Positions 1-11,081 are shown, numbered from the stretch's first letter. The stretch: DNA of 64,000 nt from Phoronis australis (GCA_002633005.1 NMRA01000511.1:249155-313154), one strand, 5' to 3'. Notes: a model not told the origin generated them from the sequence alone. Translations and numbers: made by a program.

Positions 1-1343
1 AAAACTGTCAAAGAGACTTACCTTCGCCTCTTACATACACTGTATACACAAAGATCGGGTGATAATCTAGTCTAAACGAAGCTTCAAAATAAGTTTGAAA
101 ATCTGTCAATCATTAAAGCTTTCATAAGAAACACACCAGTTTATTTTGTGAAACCACAGCGCATCGTAAGCTGTTCTGCTACAAAAACTATAAATATTTC
201 ATGTCAAACAAAAATATTGTGAATTTCATTAAAACGTATCTATTTCAATAGTTCAATCTAATTCGACAAAGCGCACAGTATTTGCTACTGTTTCAATGAT
301 GTCCTACATGTAACGCCCAGAGTAGAAATATAACAACTGCAATACAGAGCTGAACTAATTGAAAATCCAATAAATTAATTTAACGCTGCGTAATAGATAT
401 CGAAGAAGTTATCAAGAAACACGCATTTACACTGAAGATAACAACGGCTTGAAATTGTGGTACTCGACAAAGTCAGTAAAATGCTCACCGATCCCTGTAA
501 GGCCCTCCCCTGTTGTCGTGGCTTTTGACATTGACTCCTTTATGAGCGGACGGGACCTTAACAGAATTACGCTCTCCTCGCTAGCGACCAAGTTGACCCT
601 TGGCTGCACCCCTACCATCACGTACGGCAACCTCACGTTCCAAGTTTGAAACTGTTTTTTGCGCCCCTCGCTATCTCCACGGCGTTTGCGGGCACAATTA
701 TTTTGTGCCCCTGGGCGTGGGTCGGCCCTGAAAGACCAAGGAAAATTGCTCCTGGTTAACCTTTCGCATTGGGTCTAAAATGCTTGTGGCCGAGAAAGAA
801 TGTTAGTCCACCGTACTAAATCCGTAATGCGAAAGCCCTAAAAGAATTGGAAAATGCGTACACAAATTCCAGCCGTGGCTGCGCATGCCCGTGCATGTAA
901 GTTAAGCTTGCCCGTGTGACCCAAGGTACAAATCAATGCGAAGTCCTCGGCTGTGGCTGCCCGGCGAATGTGCCACACCCACTGACAATCGACGCAAAAT
1001 ACATTTCTGTCCCAGACGCCAAATATTGCCCCAGTTTGCACTTGACACAAAGGCCACTACACTGTATTTGCGCAGGTAAACTTTCATCACGCATGTAGCG
1101 TATTCAAGAAGTTGATTTTTTTACATGTTTGTCTCTTTACAAACGTCAAAGGATGAATTCAAGCGTACATTATATGCGGTGTGCGTGACGTTGGGTTGGC
1201 CCGCGATTGACACAGTCGGCTGGAAACTTGTAGGGTGCGCAAATACCGATGAGATGTTGTGTTTATCCGAAGTCTGATTCTTGATTTTCCACATAACGTT
1301 GAAGTTCTTCTCAGTACCATAAATACGCGAGACTTGAGCTAGA
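1..1343. other. Upstream region of the receptor gene
   Basis: This is the 5' flank of the receptor gene. No convincing TATA box at a usual distance from exon 1 can be seen; an A/T-rich 'cataaata' lies only about 20 bases before the start codon. A locally more GC-rich stretch near 430-650 is open on both strands (see the separate entry). I see nothing else that I can support. Confidence 0.4.
427..649. other. Short segment open on both strands, unrecognised
   Basis: Frames of about 65-70 codons are open on both strands over 427-649, and this segment is more GC-rich than its surroundings. The minus-strand reading ends with 'GEHFTDFVEYHNFKPLL' and a stop. The plus-strand reading has hydrophobic and Thr-rich runs. 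I recognise neither. It could be an exon of a neighbouring gene, a decayed repeat, or chance. No splice sites single out one strand. Confidence 0.15.
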
Positions 1344-1425
1344 ATGGGGACTACGCTGAGAAATCTTGTCTACGTCATAGCAGCCCTGGTCAGCCTATCT
1401 GCGGGGCAGCAAACTCCGCAAACAG
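1344..1425 (+). CDS. Receptor exon 1: start codon and signal peptide
   Basis: The ATG begins a short basic N-region (Arg-6), a hydrophobic core 'LVYVIAALVSLSAG' and a likely cleavage after 'SAG' or nearby, which together form a classical secretory signal peptide. The exon ends at CAG followed by a strong GTGAGT donor and leaves one base of a split codon (phase 1). Exon 2 completes the codon as Asp. A 9.4-kb intron full of repeats follows. No other upstream in-frame ATG competes. Confidence 0.85.
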
Positions 1426-4400
1426 GTGAGTGTGGTCATAGAAGTCGTCTCAAGCCCACCACTTTGTGCCGACAAGGAATTGCATCAAAGTACCTTAGCT
1501 CTAAAAATCGATTTTGCACTGACGATTGTGTTGCATTGCAGAATGTGTTGGTATTTTAATGTCGGATTTTAAATGTTGAAACTCCTGTTAGGTTGAGTCA
1601 TAAGTGACGAAGAAAATAACCTGCAACATTAAATTGAACATTTGCCCTCGCAACAGGAAAAGGACGTGGGTAGACGTTTACCACCAATCCTTGGAGAGGT
1701 TCTTAATGTGGTCTTTGAGGTATAACGGTCAGTTATACCGCATTGATTTTACCCTGGACCGACTCATTTCGAGACGTACATGTATGTCCACCGACTAAAA
1801 AGCCTCGTCCACACTAATTTGAACAAGGTCTTGGCGTTTGCTTTGGGATACCTATACAAAGAAACGTAAAAAGGCGTAGGGAATGTCTGAAGCGCTAAGA
1901 TTTGCAAACCAGTAATTAAAAAATGCCGCATCAAATTTACTCGTCTGGGGTGGATATTTTCTTTGAAAAAGTGAGCAAATAAAAAAAAACAAACAAACAC
2001 TGCACCACAGACCAAAAACAACTTTGTCCCTTTTTGATCTTGACAATGATTTTGTTTGGCATGTGCGTGGAAGAGAAGTGACAAAACTGCAAAGAAGCAT
2101 ATGAGAAAGAGATATGACTCCTGGGGACTTCGTTTGGTATCTGAATGCTCATAACAAGCCAAGCAGGAACGATTTCACACCGGTTATTTGCTACTTAATG
2201 ATGCAAGTCTTCTTACAGCTAACACCTTCACCCGGTGCATTTTATATCCGGTTGCTTGAGGTTTAAGTGTGCACGAACTACGACCTATAACGACCCGGCT
2301 GTATGGTTCATCTTAAAGTTGCGCCATGTTCAAGATTATAGTGCGTGTCCCTTTGAGTATCTGGGGTATGTAGGAGATTTGAGGTTCGGTTTTACGTTTG
2401 ATGATTTTTCTATCGCAAAAGAAATACGGTAGAGCCCAAAGAAAGGTCACGCACTTTAGCAGTGTTCACATGCTTACACTCTGTTCACATGGTGTCCCCA
2501 TACTCGGAACAAGATCCGCTACCTGTCGAAGAATTCACGTGTGAAGGGTAGCCAAACGTCTGCATAGTACTTGCGTCTAACAACCCAAACCAGGCGACTG
2601 GTGTGACTTCTTACTACCCAAAAATCTAGATTCTGATGACGTGACTCTGCGAGCTCATGGTGAACATGCATTGTTGGCCAGAATATAATCATTTCGTACT
2701 GTCTTGATATCCAAATTATATGTACGATGAGAGATAGAATGCCTTCGTGAATGCTCAGTGATCCGCTTCTGATCAGACGACTAATCTGCCTTCTTATAAA
2801 AAAAATTACAAACAGCGGTCACACATAACCGTCTGATTTCCCTGGTCTCATCTAAGCGTTACTGGAGAGTGCATGTACGACCTGCCATCTTATACCACTT
2901 CCTAACTCAGAGGCAGATCTTTCTTCTCGTAACCGGAGAAGTGTACATTTCAATGACGTTAACTTGAGGGTAGGCACTGATGACTCTTGGAATGATCGCA
3001 AGTAATTGGCCAGAGCACTAGAATATTGCAAAATTTTGTTATGCTAATACTAAGTACAGCTACACAGCTTAAAGGGGCTTTTCTGAAAGTTCATCTTTAG
3101 CGGCTGATCTGCCTTTCGAGTTAGACATCCTCAGTACTACTGGGCAAAGGTATTACGTCTTTTCACGTGCTTCTATCATGGTACTTGTGGTCAAGTCACA
3201 AATTACGACTACAAAACATCGTTGAGTTAACAAAAACGTGGCAAATTTGGTCTACCTGAATTGGATGTTTAAAGAGGCCGCCCATGGGCGTAAACCGTGT
3301 ATACACATGTAGTATAAATTGCCCGTAAATCTAATTCAATGGCAAATTAGCATTTACCAGCATTGTGTTCAGATCAATGAGTTTCATGATTTATTTGCCG
3401 CATGCAACCTTGTAAACACAACTTCAGAGTGAACTTAGGACAAGCGTCGTGTTCTGAGGGTTCACCATGCATAGTAGGTCAAATATTTGTACGGATTATG
3501 AAAACAATATGAGGCCTGAGTGGTGAACCAAAACAACAAGCCGTTGTATTGTTACTGGTCATGTTCCCTATTAGGCAGTGTGGGCCACAGGGTGACACAT
3601 GACAGTTAAATATCCATTATTTTTGGGATCTATTATAGCATTATACCAAGCGCGTGAACTGTAATAACATATAGGCACATTATAGGTCAATACATCAACT
3701 TACGGACCGCTATTGAGATTGAAACGTAACAGTCTATGTCTGTATTTGGATAACAACTGAACACATCAACCGAAGTTTTATGAGTAAATGGTACTCATAT
3801 TCCAAACGTCACTTAGTTTTGAAATATCTTGACTATGATATCACACTGGACTCTCAACTGAGAACACTTTTTGTCAAAATGTTCCCGGGTTTCCTAATAT
3901 TTTGTTGTTTACAAATAAATAACGATCTGATCCTTAAGGTACTGATTAGACACAACCGAAATTCATCTGGTGTCACGAACAGCCTAGACTGCGTTTGAAC
4001 ATCATAGTTGGTGACACAAGATTTACAGAAGTTCTGTTTGTTCAGATGAGGCGTTTAGATTAAAATCGAAACGTTGATCATGAACTCTTAGCACTATATT
4101 CATAACACGGGAAAACCTTGAATATTCGTAAACCCGTTGGATGTATGATTGAATGTATATGCTAGAGTACGATTTTATTGACTTAATACGTGAGTGCTAC
4201 GTGTTGCCGGCTAAAGAATATTTGGAATATTTGGAGACACATTACAGTCCGTAGTAGGAAGGCAACTTTACGGTGTTAGACGCTGCAAAAAAATACAAAG
4301 TTTGCCTCACCACTCCAAAACCCAGTCGCGCGGAAGATGAAAAATGTATATGTTATACAACGTACGTGTTTGTACCAGTGTTTATTTTATCGGGATTCGC

Positions 4401-4954
4401 TTTATACAAACGTATTTGAACGGGGAAGAAGTCCGAGTTCAAATATTTTTGCGTATCACAAATCGAGATATAAAACACACTTGGTAGAAACGCGTACGTT
4501 GTGTAGCATATTTAAACTAGAAAAATTATTGTCACGGCGTGACAACAACGGACTATGCGATTGCGTATTACTGGAATTATTATGGGAAGTTACTGACAGC
4601 AACCCGTTTACCAATATGAAAAGGAATTCTTTAAAACTGTAGGAGAAATTACATATTAATTTTTTGATGACCTTTCCACTAATTGACCTCTTCCGGTGCA
4701 TTATGAGCCCCGATGAGGGAGTACTTGTTAACTCGATTAAAAGTGTCGTTAATGATAATAATCACAGATGTTTTACTTTAAGCACTTCAGAATACAAGAT
4801 GAATGAAGTGGTAAAACTTTCGGAAGAAAAATGCACCAAATGACCCCATGGGTGCACCAAATGACCTGAAAATTTAGAATTCATACTCAATCGCACTTAG
4901 TAAACAGATACGTAATTCTGAAGTCTCTAGCTCAAAATTCTAGTTTGCACTCAA

Positions 4955-4966
4955 TGACCTTTGACC
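4955..4966 (-). promoter_or_regulatory. Nuclear-receptor DR1-like motif in repeat unit 1
   Basis: TGACCTTTGACC is the complement of a direct repeat of AGGTCA half-sites spaced by one base; the last half-site base is altered here. It is part of the tandem repeat and of unknown function. Confidence 0.4.
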
Positions 4967-5386
4967 AATTTTTATGATTGGTTAGGCCTATTGCGAAGTA
5001 AAGTAGGGTATTCAATTGGCATGTTGACTTACACCAGTGTGCTGAAATTGAAAAGAATTCCTTGAAAAACGTAAGAGATATAACATGTTGAACGTTACAT
5101 GACCTTTGCACTAATTGACCTTATACGGTGCAATTTAAGAATCTTGAGGAGAATTATTGCAAAGCCCATGGAAAATGTGTTTAGCGCTGAGAATCACAGT
5201 TGTCTAACGGTTGACTCATTAGAATACTTGCTGATTGAAAAGGTCAAATTTTCAGAAGAAAAATGCACCTAATGACCCCAAGTTTGCACTAAATGACCTG
5301 AAACTTTGGATTCCGATTTGATTTAACTGTGGCAATCAGACCTGTCAATTTAAAGTGTCTAGCTCAAAATTTTAGTTTGCACTTAA

Positions 5387-5399
5387 TGACCTTTGACCT
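5387..5399 (-). promoter_or_regulatory. Perfect DR1 motif in repeat unit 2
   Basis: TGACCTTTGACCT is the exact complement of AGGTCA-A-AGGTCA, the DR1 element bound by HNF4, RXR and similar receptors. The same site is kept in the other family copy at 54385. Whether it is used is unknown. Confidence 0.45.
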
Positions 5400-5464
5400 A
5401 TTTCACCTGATTGGATGACCCAATTACTTAGAAAAGTAATTTTTTAAATTGTCATGATGACTTA

Positions 5465-8400
5465 TAGTCGGTGGGCCAGATCTCATAGCGTTCGTCCTTG
5501 TGAGTACTTTGGGGGGGCAACCTAGTTTTTTCTATGTGGCTAGATAATATACATATAAATCAAATTCCAAAAAGTTCCCACGTCTACACTTGCACATTTT
5601 TTAAAAAAAGGTGTTTTTGTTGCACAAAATGTGATGCACATTCTTGCCACTTGATGGCGCTTTTCTATTGAATTGACCAATCAGAGAGCCAGATTGTATT
5701 GTTGTGCTTAGTTACTTCAATATTGCTGCTCCCATGGAGTGTGATGCCTGTATAATTCAAGGTTTATCAAACAGCACAAAATTGTGATGTCAGAGCCTAA
5801 AGAAGCTTAGGAAAGCTTCCTGATGAAAGCTGATTGACTGTGGAACTCTGTAGATCAGTAGATCAAAAAGAAGAAGAGGTGTCACAAACGTTTGTACAGA
5901 AAACAGCTGCACGTCCTGATAGCCTACACAGTACATGTATACTGCTGAGTGCTGTAGACTAGAAGACCAAGTGACAGACCAAAAATTAAAAGAACATAGA
6001 ACGGCATAGCAACGTTTCAAGGCACCAACAGTAGTACTAAAGCTGAAGTTGCTGAAAATGATACAGATGTTATCCAAGATTTCCCAAGAAAATCAATCAT
6101 ACTTCCAAAATCTGAAACACCCAATTAACCTGAACGAGATAGGAACATTCTGAAACATGAGTGCATCATTTTTTAGCAGGAAAAGTTCATTATGGGCCAC
6201 ATTTCAAGAATGAAAAAGAAGTATAGATTTCAAAAACATGTACGTGTTTTTTAAAAATACATCTTGGTGTTTTCCATGTGTGTTTCAGTATTATCACCAG
6301 TTGTTTTTTAAGTTGTTCAGCCCCTTGGCTGCCTAGGCCTTAGACAATACTGCTGACCCAGTAGAGACGATGATCATACCATAGGTACTCCATATGCCGG
6401 ATACTTTTCGGCAAATTATGTTCATTTAAGTTTAGAAGTACCGCGTAGGGAGATGCCTCTGAGGAGGTCGTTAATGTTTTCATTTGTTCCCAGTTTAAAC
6501 AAATACTCCTGCAATCCTGTTCTCCGAACACTCCATTCAGTTGCCACATCGACACGACTGCTTGCACTAAGGGATAATCCTATGGCGTTATACTGTCGGT
6601 GTGATTTTAAAGCACTTTAAGTCAAAAATTTTTGAGAAGGTTAAAATTGGAGTAGATGGTTGCAAACAACATGCCCAAGTGGACGTCATCCCCTGCCGTA
6701 GTCTCAATTTTTTGTAAACATTATTTACTTATGTAGCTGCAATGATAATTAAATTAAAGTGCATAAGTGGCCATCGTCGGATGATAGAAGCCACTGTCCA
6801 TTTCGTCAAACGTCGATTACCTTAAGTGTAAATCGATTGACTATGGTTTGAGCATCTGATTTTAAAAAAATAAATTTCAATCACTGCACTGGTATATCAG
6901 CTGATTTATTTTCAGTTGCATCAACTGACCTATTAGACGATCAACATTATTAGGCTACAGATCAGACAGCATGTAAATTTGTTATGCTGGTGGTGGATCA
7001 GTTCCTGTTAAGTCCGTCAGAAAAAGTTGCGTGCCAACTCACTCATAGTTGAATGTTAAAATAGTGTTAACAGTTTGGGTTTTTTCAGTTGGACTTGTAT
7101 CGCAAGCAACAGCTCAGTCCAGAGCCCTGACTATGCAAATGAAATTCAAAGATAAAGACCTTGTGTCTTAGAAGCCAAGTACCACAGATCATCATGCTAT
7201 AAAAAATAGAAAGACAACGATTGTGAAGAGTGACGAATTCACAGTTTTCAGAGATGTTTTTCTACAGTTTTGTTTGGAGTTCATTAAATCGAAGCTTCTA
7301 ACATAAGGAGATGTCATTTGCCTTTCAAAATTAAAGCAAGACTTTGAAGCTGTTCTTCAGAAAGCTGGTGTGCATGAAGTTATTTGGACAGGCAATCTTA
7401 AGAAATATTGTTGAAGCTACTCACTGTTGTAGTTTGTGCCCGACTAAGAGATACGAAAGTGAATTGAGGCTAGTGTTCAATAATTCACTTGCTGACTCTA
7501 ATTAACACAGCCCATTATAACATATTTTGAATCAAACGTTTGCCCAAATAGTGCCCGCCTCCAAACAAGGACTTAGTGTTTGACCCTTCATTGCCTGCGG
7601 GCTAATCACCAGTGTGCAGTGCTGTACCCTCTCTAATCGACCATAGTTGGCTCCTTGGCGGTGGAGCTTTGCAGTTAATATGTATGGCAATGACCGCATC
7701 TCCATTGACAGTACTAAACGATGAACGCTGCAAGTGCAAAAAGAACATGTGTGCTGGGAAACTGAGTTTGTGCTGAAATGCTGGGTCAAACTGTACAGAA
7801 ATGTGCAGCTGTGACAACTGTAGTAACATCAGCAACACTGACTGCATAACATTGGATAGTTCTTTGACAAGTCAACACTAAATAGGCCTCCAACCCCGTT
7901 ATTTCCTTTTTTGTATTAAAAAGTTAATTTTATTTGTTGATTAAGTCATAGAAAGTACATACTTTAATCATTGTCATGTATTTGTCTCATACTGCTTGAT
8001 CAACGCTGTCAGAATAATCTATTATTTTCATACAGTCTTTGTGCACATTCACAGAGATCATTCAACTATATTGTTTTTGTACTATAACGTATTTCTGGTG
8101 TATTATGCAAACAAACTGTATTTTACACCATTAGCCAATGTTTTAGTCATTGAGGCACAAATTTTGCCCAGTCTCAAGTGTTTTGTATTATTTTTGTTGC
8201 CTGACTATGCCAGAATAACTTCCTAGTAACATTCAGACGTAGTTTGCATTTTTGCCACTAGGTGTCTCTTTACATTTTTTAAATTTCATAGTTTACAATT
8301 AATTCACAATAGTAAAACATGTAATGTGGATGTAATATTGTTCAATACAATGGCACTGATGGGACCATATTACTTGTTTTACCAAAAGTCACCAAAACTG

Positions 8401-8617
8401 TTGTTTTTACAAATATAAGTTTACTAAGCTCTTTGGTGATTATTAGGTAAATTCAAACTCAAATTTCTCAAAAATGTGCAACTTTATATGTGGGAACTTT
8501 TTAGAACTTGAAAACACTCTAATAAAGGAATTAAAAAACACCAAAATATAATTATGCCCCTAAAGTACTCACAAAAACCATTTTCTAGAGGCCCTACAAA
8601 ATCTGGCCCACCGACTA
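5465..8617. mobile_element. 3.15-kb DNA transposon with inverted ends and TTA target duplication
   Basis: The ends are perfect inverted repeats of 17 bp, TAGTCGGTGGGCCAGAT. Imperfect inverted similarity continues for over 100 bases ('ttgtgagtacttt', 'aaaaagttcccac'). The host repeat reads 'gacTTAtacctg' uninterrupted in the other copy (54464 on), and here TTA stands on both sides (5462-5464 and 8618-8620). That gives exact borders and a 3-bp duplication. The 3-bp TWA-type duplication recalls PIF/Harbinger, but the termini are not typical and no transposase was recognised. Inside is a decayed CXC-type gene. Confidence 0.88.
7190..7850 (+). pseudogene. Decayed gene with Cys-rich CXC-like domain inside the transposon
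   Basis: Plus-strand remnants, broken by stops and frameshifts. Near 7200-7410 an open stretch reads 'IVKSDEFTVFRDVFLQFCLE' and, after a stop, 'LKQDFEAVLQKAGVHEVIW'. Near 7722-7845 a Cys-rich segment has 'ERCKCKKNMC' and 'NCTEMCSCDNCSN', the spacing of tesmin/TSO1-like CXC domains. Such CXC proteins are common in invertebrate genomes and some are carried by mobile elements. The identification is by pattern only. Confidence 0.5.
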
Positions 8618-8869
8618 TTATACCTGTGCACCGAATTTGAAAAAGATAGCTTTAAAACTGACGGAGAAGTAGCATTTTGAAAATTATACGACCTTTGCAC
8701 CAAACGCCCTCCTCCGGTGCGATATGGAATATGATTATGTAACCAATCAAAATTTATATACTGTCAAAAGTCATATGCTGAATTTAAAGACCGTACATGC
8801 ACCCAATTTGGAGTTATTAAGCCTCAAAGTTGGTCGGAAAAAGAATAAGAATAAGAAGAATAAGAATAA

Positions 8870-9060
8870 AATTGAAGAAAACCCAGGAACAACAGTACTC
8901 TGCGCTTACACGCGCAGAGTAATAAAATTGAAGAAAACCCAGGAACAACAGTACTCTGCGCTTACACGCGCAGAGTAATAAGAATAAGAATAAGAATAAG
9001 AATAAGAATAAAATTGAAGAAAACCCAGCAACAACAGTACCCTGCGCTTGTACGCGCAGA
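8870..9060 (+). repeat. Threefold tandem block with a perfect hairpin
   Basis: A unit of about 60 bases ('aaaattgaagaaaacccagg' onward) is present three times. Each carries a stem of 10 bp, TACTCTGCGC and its complement GCGCAGAGTA, around a 6-base loop; the third has a changed stem base. Copy 2 of the family has only one, degenerate, unit (54745-54778). Confidence 0.85.
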
Positions 9061-9620
9061 GTAACTATGCACCCCAATGAGGATTATATAAAGAAGCGGG
9101 TTTACACAGATTGCTCCACTTGTTTTTGTGTGTTCAGAACAGTGCCTGAATTGGCCACTCCCAAATTTGGAGAACAGGATACGTGTGTATAGTCAAAATT
9201 TCCCTTTTTTCGAAACATTTCTTCAACCTTTGTTAATGACTGTGAGGGAAAGCACTTATTTAGAAATACGGCACACTAATTATACAGAATCACAGGTTTT
9301 CCGACTGACAATGGATCAGCAAATTAGGCATTGTTCAATGTAAGCTATTATGACGCGCGTTCTAGACCTACAAATTCGAATGGAAATGAACAGTCATATG
9401 ACATTCTTGAAAATTTTGACCGTCTTGTGTTTTTTTCTAATTCACTGAGACAATTTAGCTTTTGATTTTTTTTCCGATATTACACTGTACATGTACATGT
9501 ACATGTATGTGTTTGGATTAATTGGTGTTGTCCGACAACGCACATTGATTTGACGGGAACAGACATAGTTTTATTCGCTCTGTGAAATACAGTGTAGCCT
9601 ACTTAGGGTTATTGCTGGTT

Positions 9621-9776
9621 ATGGCTAACGCTGTGCTAAAAGGTAAAGGCAGGGGGAAGGCAAAGTCTGTGGACGTTGTCGGAAAAATCTTGGAGCAAGC
9701 TGAGAAAACGAGTGCATCCTCGGAAATAGTGGAGTTTGCCACTATGTTGTTGAATGATGTGGCCAGAAATAAATGA
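9621..9776 (+). CDS. Small conserved frame in repeat A, copy 1 (51 aa)
   Basis: From the first ATG the product starts 'MANAVLKGKGRGKAKSVDVV', continues 'GKILEQAEK' and ends 'MLLNDVARNK'. The frame is open further upstream to 9549, over a hydrophobic stretch 'YSVAYLGLLLVMANAV', so a spliced or non-ATG start would give a signal-like N terminus. The copy at 55329 keeps the same frame, although it differs by a 12-base insertion and a 6-base deletion, both multiples of three. The function is unknown. Confidence 0.4.
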   Translation: MANAVLKGKGRGKAKSVDVVGKILEQAEKTSASSEIVEFATMLLNDVARNK

Positions 9777-9876
9777 TAATTGATTTGGAACAATTACTGT
9801 TGCTTCTGAATATGAACATCGATAGCTTTAAAGTCTCATGGAACCCCATTATTCGTATTCCTACGCAGAATTTTGA

Positions 9877-10172
9877 AATTAAACGAAACTTCACTAAGTT
9901 GAAGTTTGATTGTAATTCCGCGTAGAAATATTAGCACAATAGAGGTTACATTTCCGCTTCATAGGTTTCTCTACCATGTTGGTGAGATGTTTGAGTTGGG
10001 GTATGTAATTCGGGTGCAGTATAAAGGTGTTCGCACCGCTCATTTGGTCTGATGATGCATACTCAACTTCGAAGAATGGTTCGGTCATGCGCAGTGCCCT
10101 CTCTCGTGTATTAAGCTAATATTCCTACGCAGAGTTACAATCAAACTTCAACTTAGTGAAGTTTCGTTTAAT
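9877..10172. repeat. Inverted repeat (59-base arms) within repeat A, copy 1
   Basis: The arms 9877-9935 and 10114-10172 are near-perfect complements ('aaacgaaacttcactaagtt' pairs with 'aacttagtgaagtttcgttt'). In copy 2 only the right arm (about 55668-55726) is left. It could be a small inserted foldback element or a native structure lost from copy 2. Confidence 0.8.
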
Positions 10173-10622
10173 ATCAAAATTATCGGCAATTTGGAGTCCT
10201 AAATTTGTGAAATTTTAACTTAGCCTTTTAAGTTGTAATCATATGCTGTTAAACAACAGGTTTCAAAATTATAGTGTGGTAGAGGAATGGTCTATGTATA
10301 AATCATACTTTTATTTGTGATAATAGAAATCTAGTAGAACTGACCTACGGTCTACTATCGATGACTTTGCAAGAGTCATTGAAGGTGTAGTTGAGTCCTT
10401 GTGGTTTTGCTCACCTAAATCAGGAATTATATTGGTCTTACAAGTACTAACTAAAGCATTATAAACGTGTTTCTGACATAAAAAGTATGTGCCTATAAGC
10501 TTTAGTTCCGAGAGACCAACAGAATGCCTGCTGTTGGCGAACGTACATGTAGGTCACTTGCACTGAATTTGGTCTTTCACATAACAGTTCTTTGGAAGGA
10601 ACTTAATAAGGCTACAGTTGAT

Positions 10623-10664
10623 TAGTGTATGCGTGCGTGCGTGCGTGCGTGCGTGCGTGTGTGC

Positions 10665-10702
<38 letters not shown>
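10623..10702 (+). repeat. GTGC/GT microsatellite
   Basis: (GCGT)n followed by (GT)n in intron 1. The His/Thr-rich minus-strand frames over it are artefacts. Confidence 0.95.
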
Positions 10703-10841
10703 ACATGTAGGTTTCTGAGGGCCACTGATTGAAGACAAAATTTGGAGGTTTGGCCATGGAATTGTTCCCATACCTTGTACTTCTAAGTTGGCACAATTTA
10801 TATTTTGTTCCATGAGCTAACTATTGTTTGTTCTATTCCAG

Positions 10842-11081
10842 ATTATGCCTTTGTGTCGGACTCTTTCAAGAGAGCCATCTGGCAGGTGGACCTTTCCAAC
10901 ACGTCGAAGGCCGTGGTTCATCTGGCTTATGCCAATAATCAATACGGTCCTTCTTATATGGCTTGTGATACTAAGTCTCAGTATATTTACTGGGTGGATA
11001 ACCGTAACATGAATATTAAAAAAATGTCAGTCATAAGGAACAGCTCTTCCGGCTATGGCTATGCCGTGTCGTTGGATTTCA
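10842..11081 (+). CDS. Receptor exon 2: propeller 1, blades 1-2
   Basis: Residues 28-108. It opens with a first-blade strand, 'YAFVSDSFKRAIWQVDL', as in the 'LLYANRRDLRLVD' strand of LRP5/6. The second blade carries 'QYIYWVDNRNMNIKKM', a YWTD-type motif followed by the usual inner strand. The acceptor is 'ttctattccag' and the donor GTAAGT. The exon is phase 1 to 1, the same as the first exons of propellers 2 and 3. N-glycosylation sequons (NTS, NSS) are visible. Confidence 0.9.

Larger units (their letters stand above)
4610..5464 (+). repeat. Tandem repeat of about 432 bp (first two units)
   Basis: Corresponding words recur about 432 bases apart: 'cctttccactaattgacc' at 4671 and 'cctttgcactaattgacc' at 5103, 'gcacc.aatgacccca', and 'tctagctcaaaattctag'. 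After removing the inserted transposon the third unit starts at the expected distance (8692). Units are diverged from each other. The array merges into repeat family A. Confidence 0.8.
8618..10500 (+). repeat. Repeat family A, copy 1
   Basis: Nearly identical over its length to 54465-56054, apart from a 167-base block present only here (about 9781-9947) and the repeated hairpin block at 8870-9060. Both copies stop matching at the same word, 'gcctataagc' (10499/56054), which marks a shared 3' border. It contains a (GAATAA)n tract, a small conserved frame and an inverted repeat. No terminal repeats or known protein were found, so the class is open. Confidence 0.85.
1426..10841 (+). other. Intron 1 (9.4 kb)
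   Basis: This is the largest intron of the receptor gene. Its first 3 kb (1426-4600) holds short AT-rich sequence in which I see no gene. The 4610-10500 part consists of a tandem repeat, an inserted 3.15-kb transposon and repeat family A, each listed separately. A GT/GC microsatellite lies near the 3' end. Open frames at 1764-2162 (minus) and 4337-4701 look like chance. Confidence 0.7.

Noticed and set aside
8870-9060. Regular hairpin repeats that could suggest a CRISPR-like array
   Set aside because: This is an animal intron, the units are contiguous without variable spacers, and they lie inside a dispersed repeat.
10554-10813. His/Thr repeat proteins on the minus strand
   Set aside because: Translation of the GTGC/GT microsatellite.
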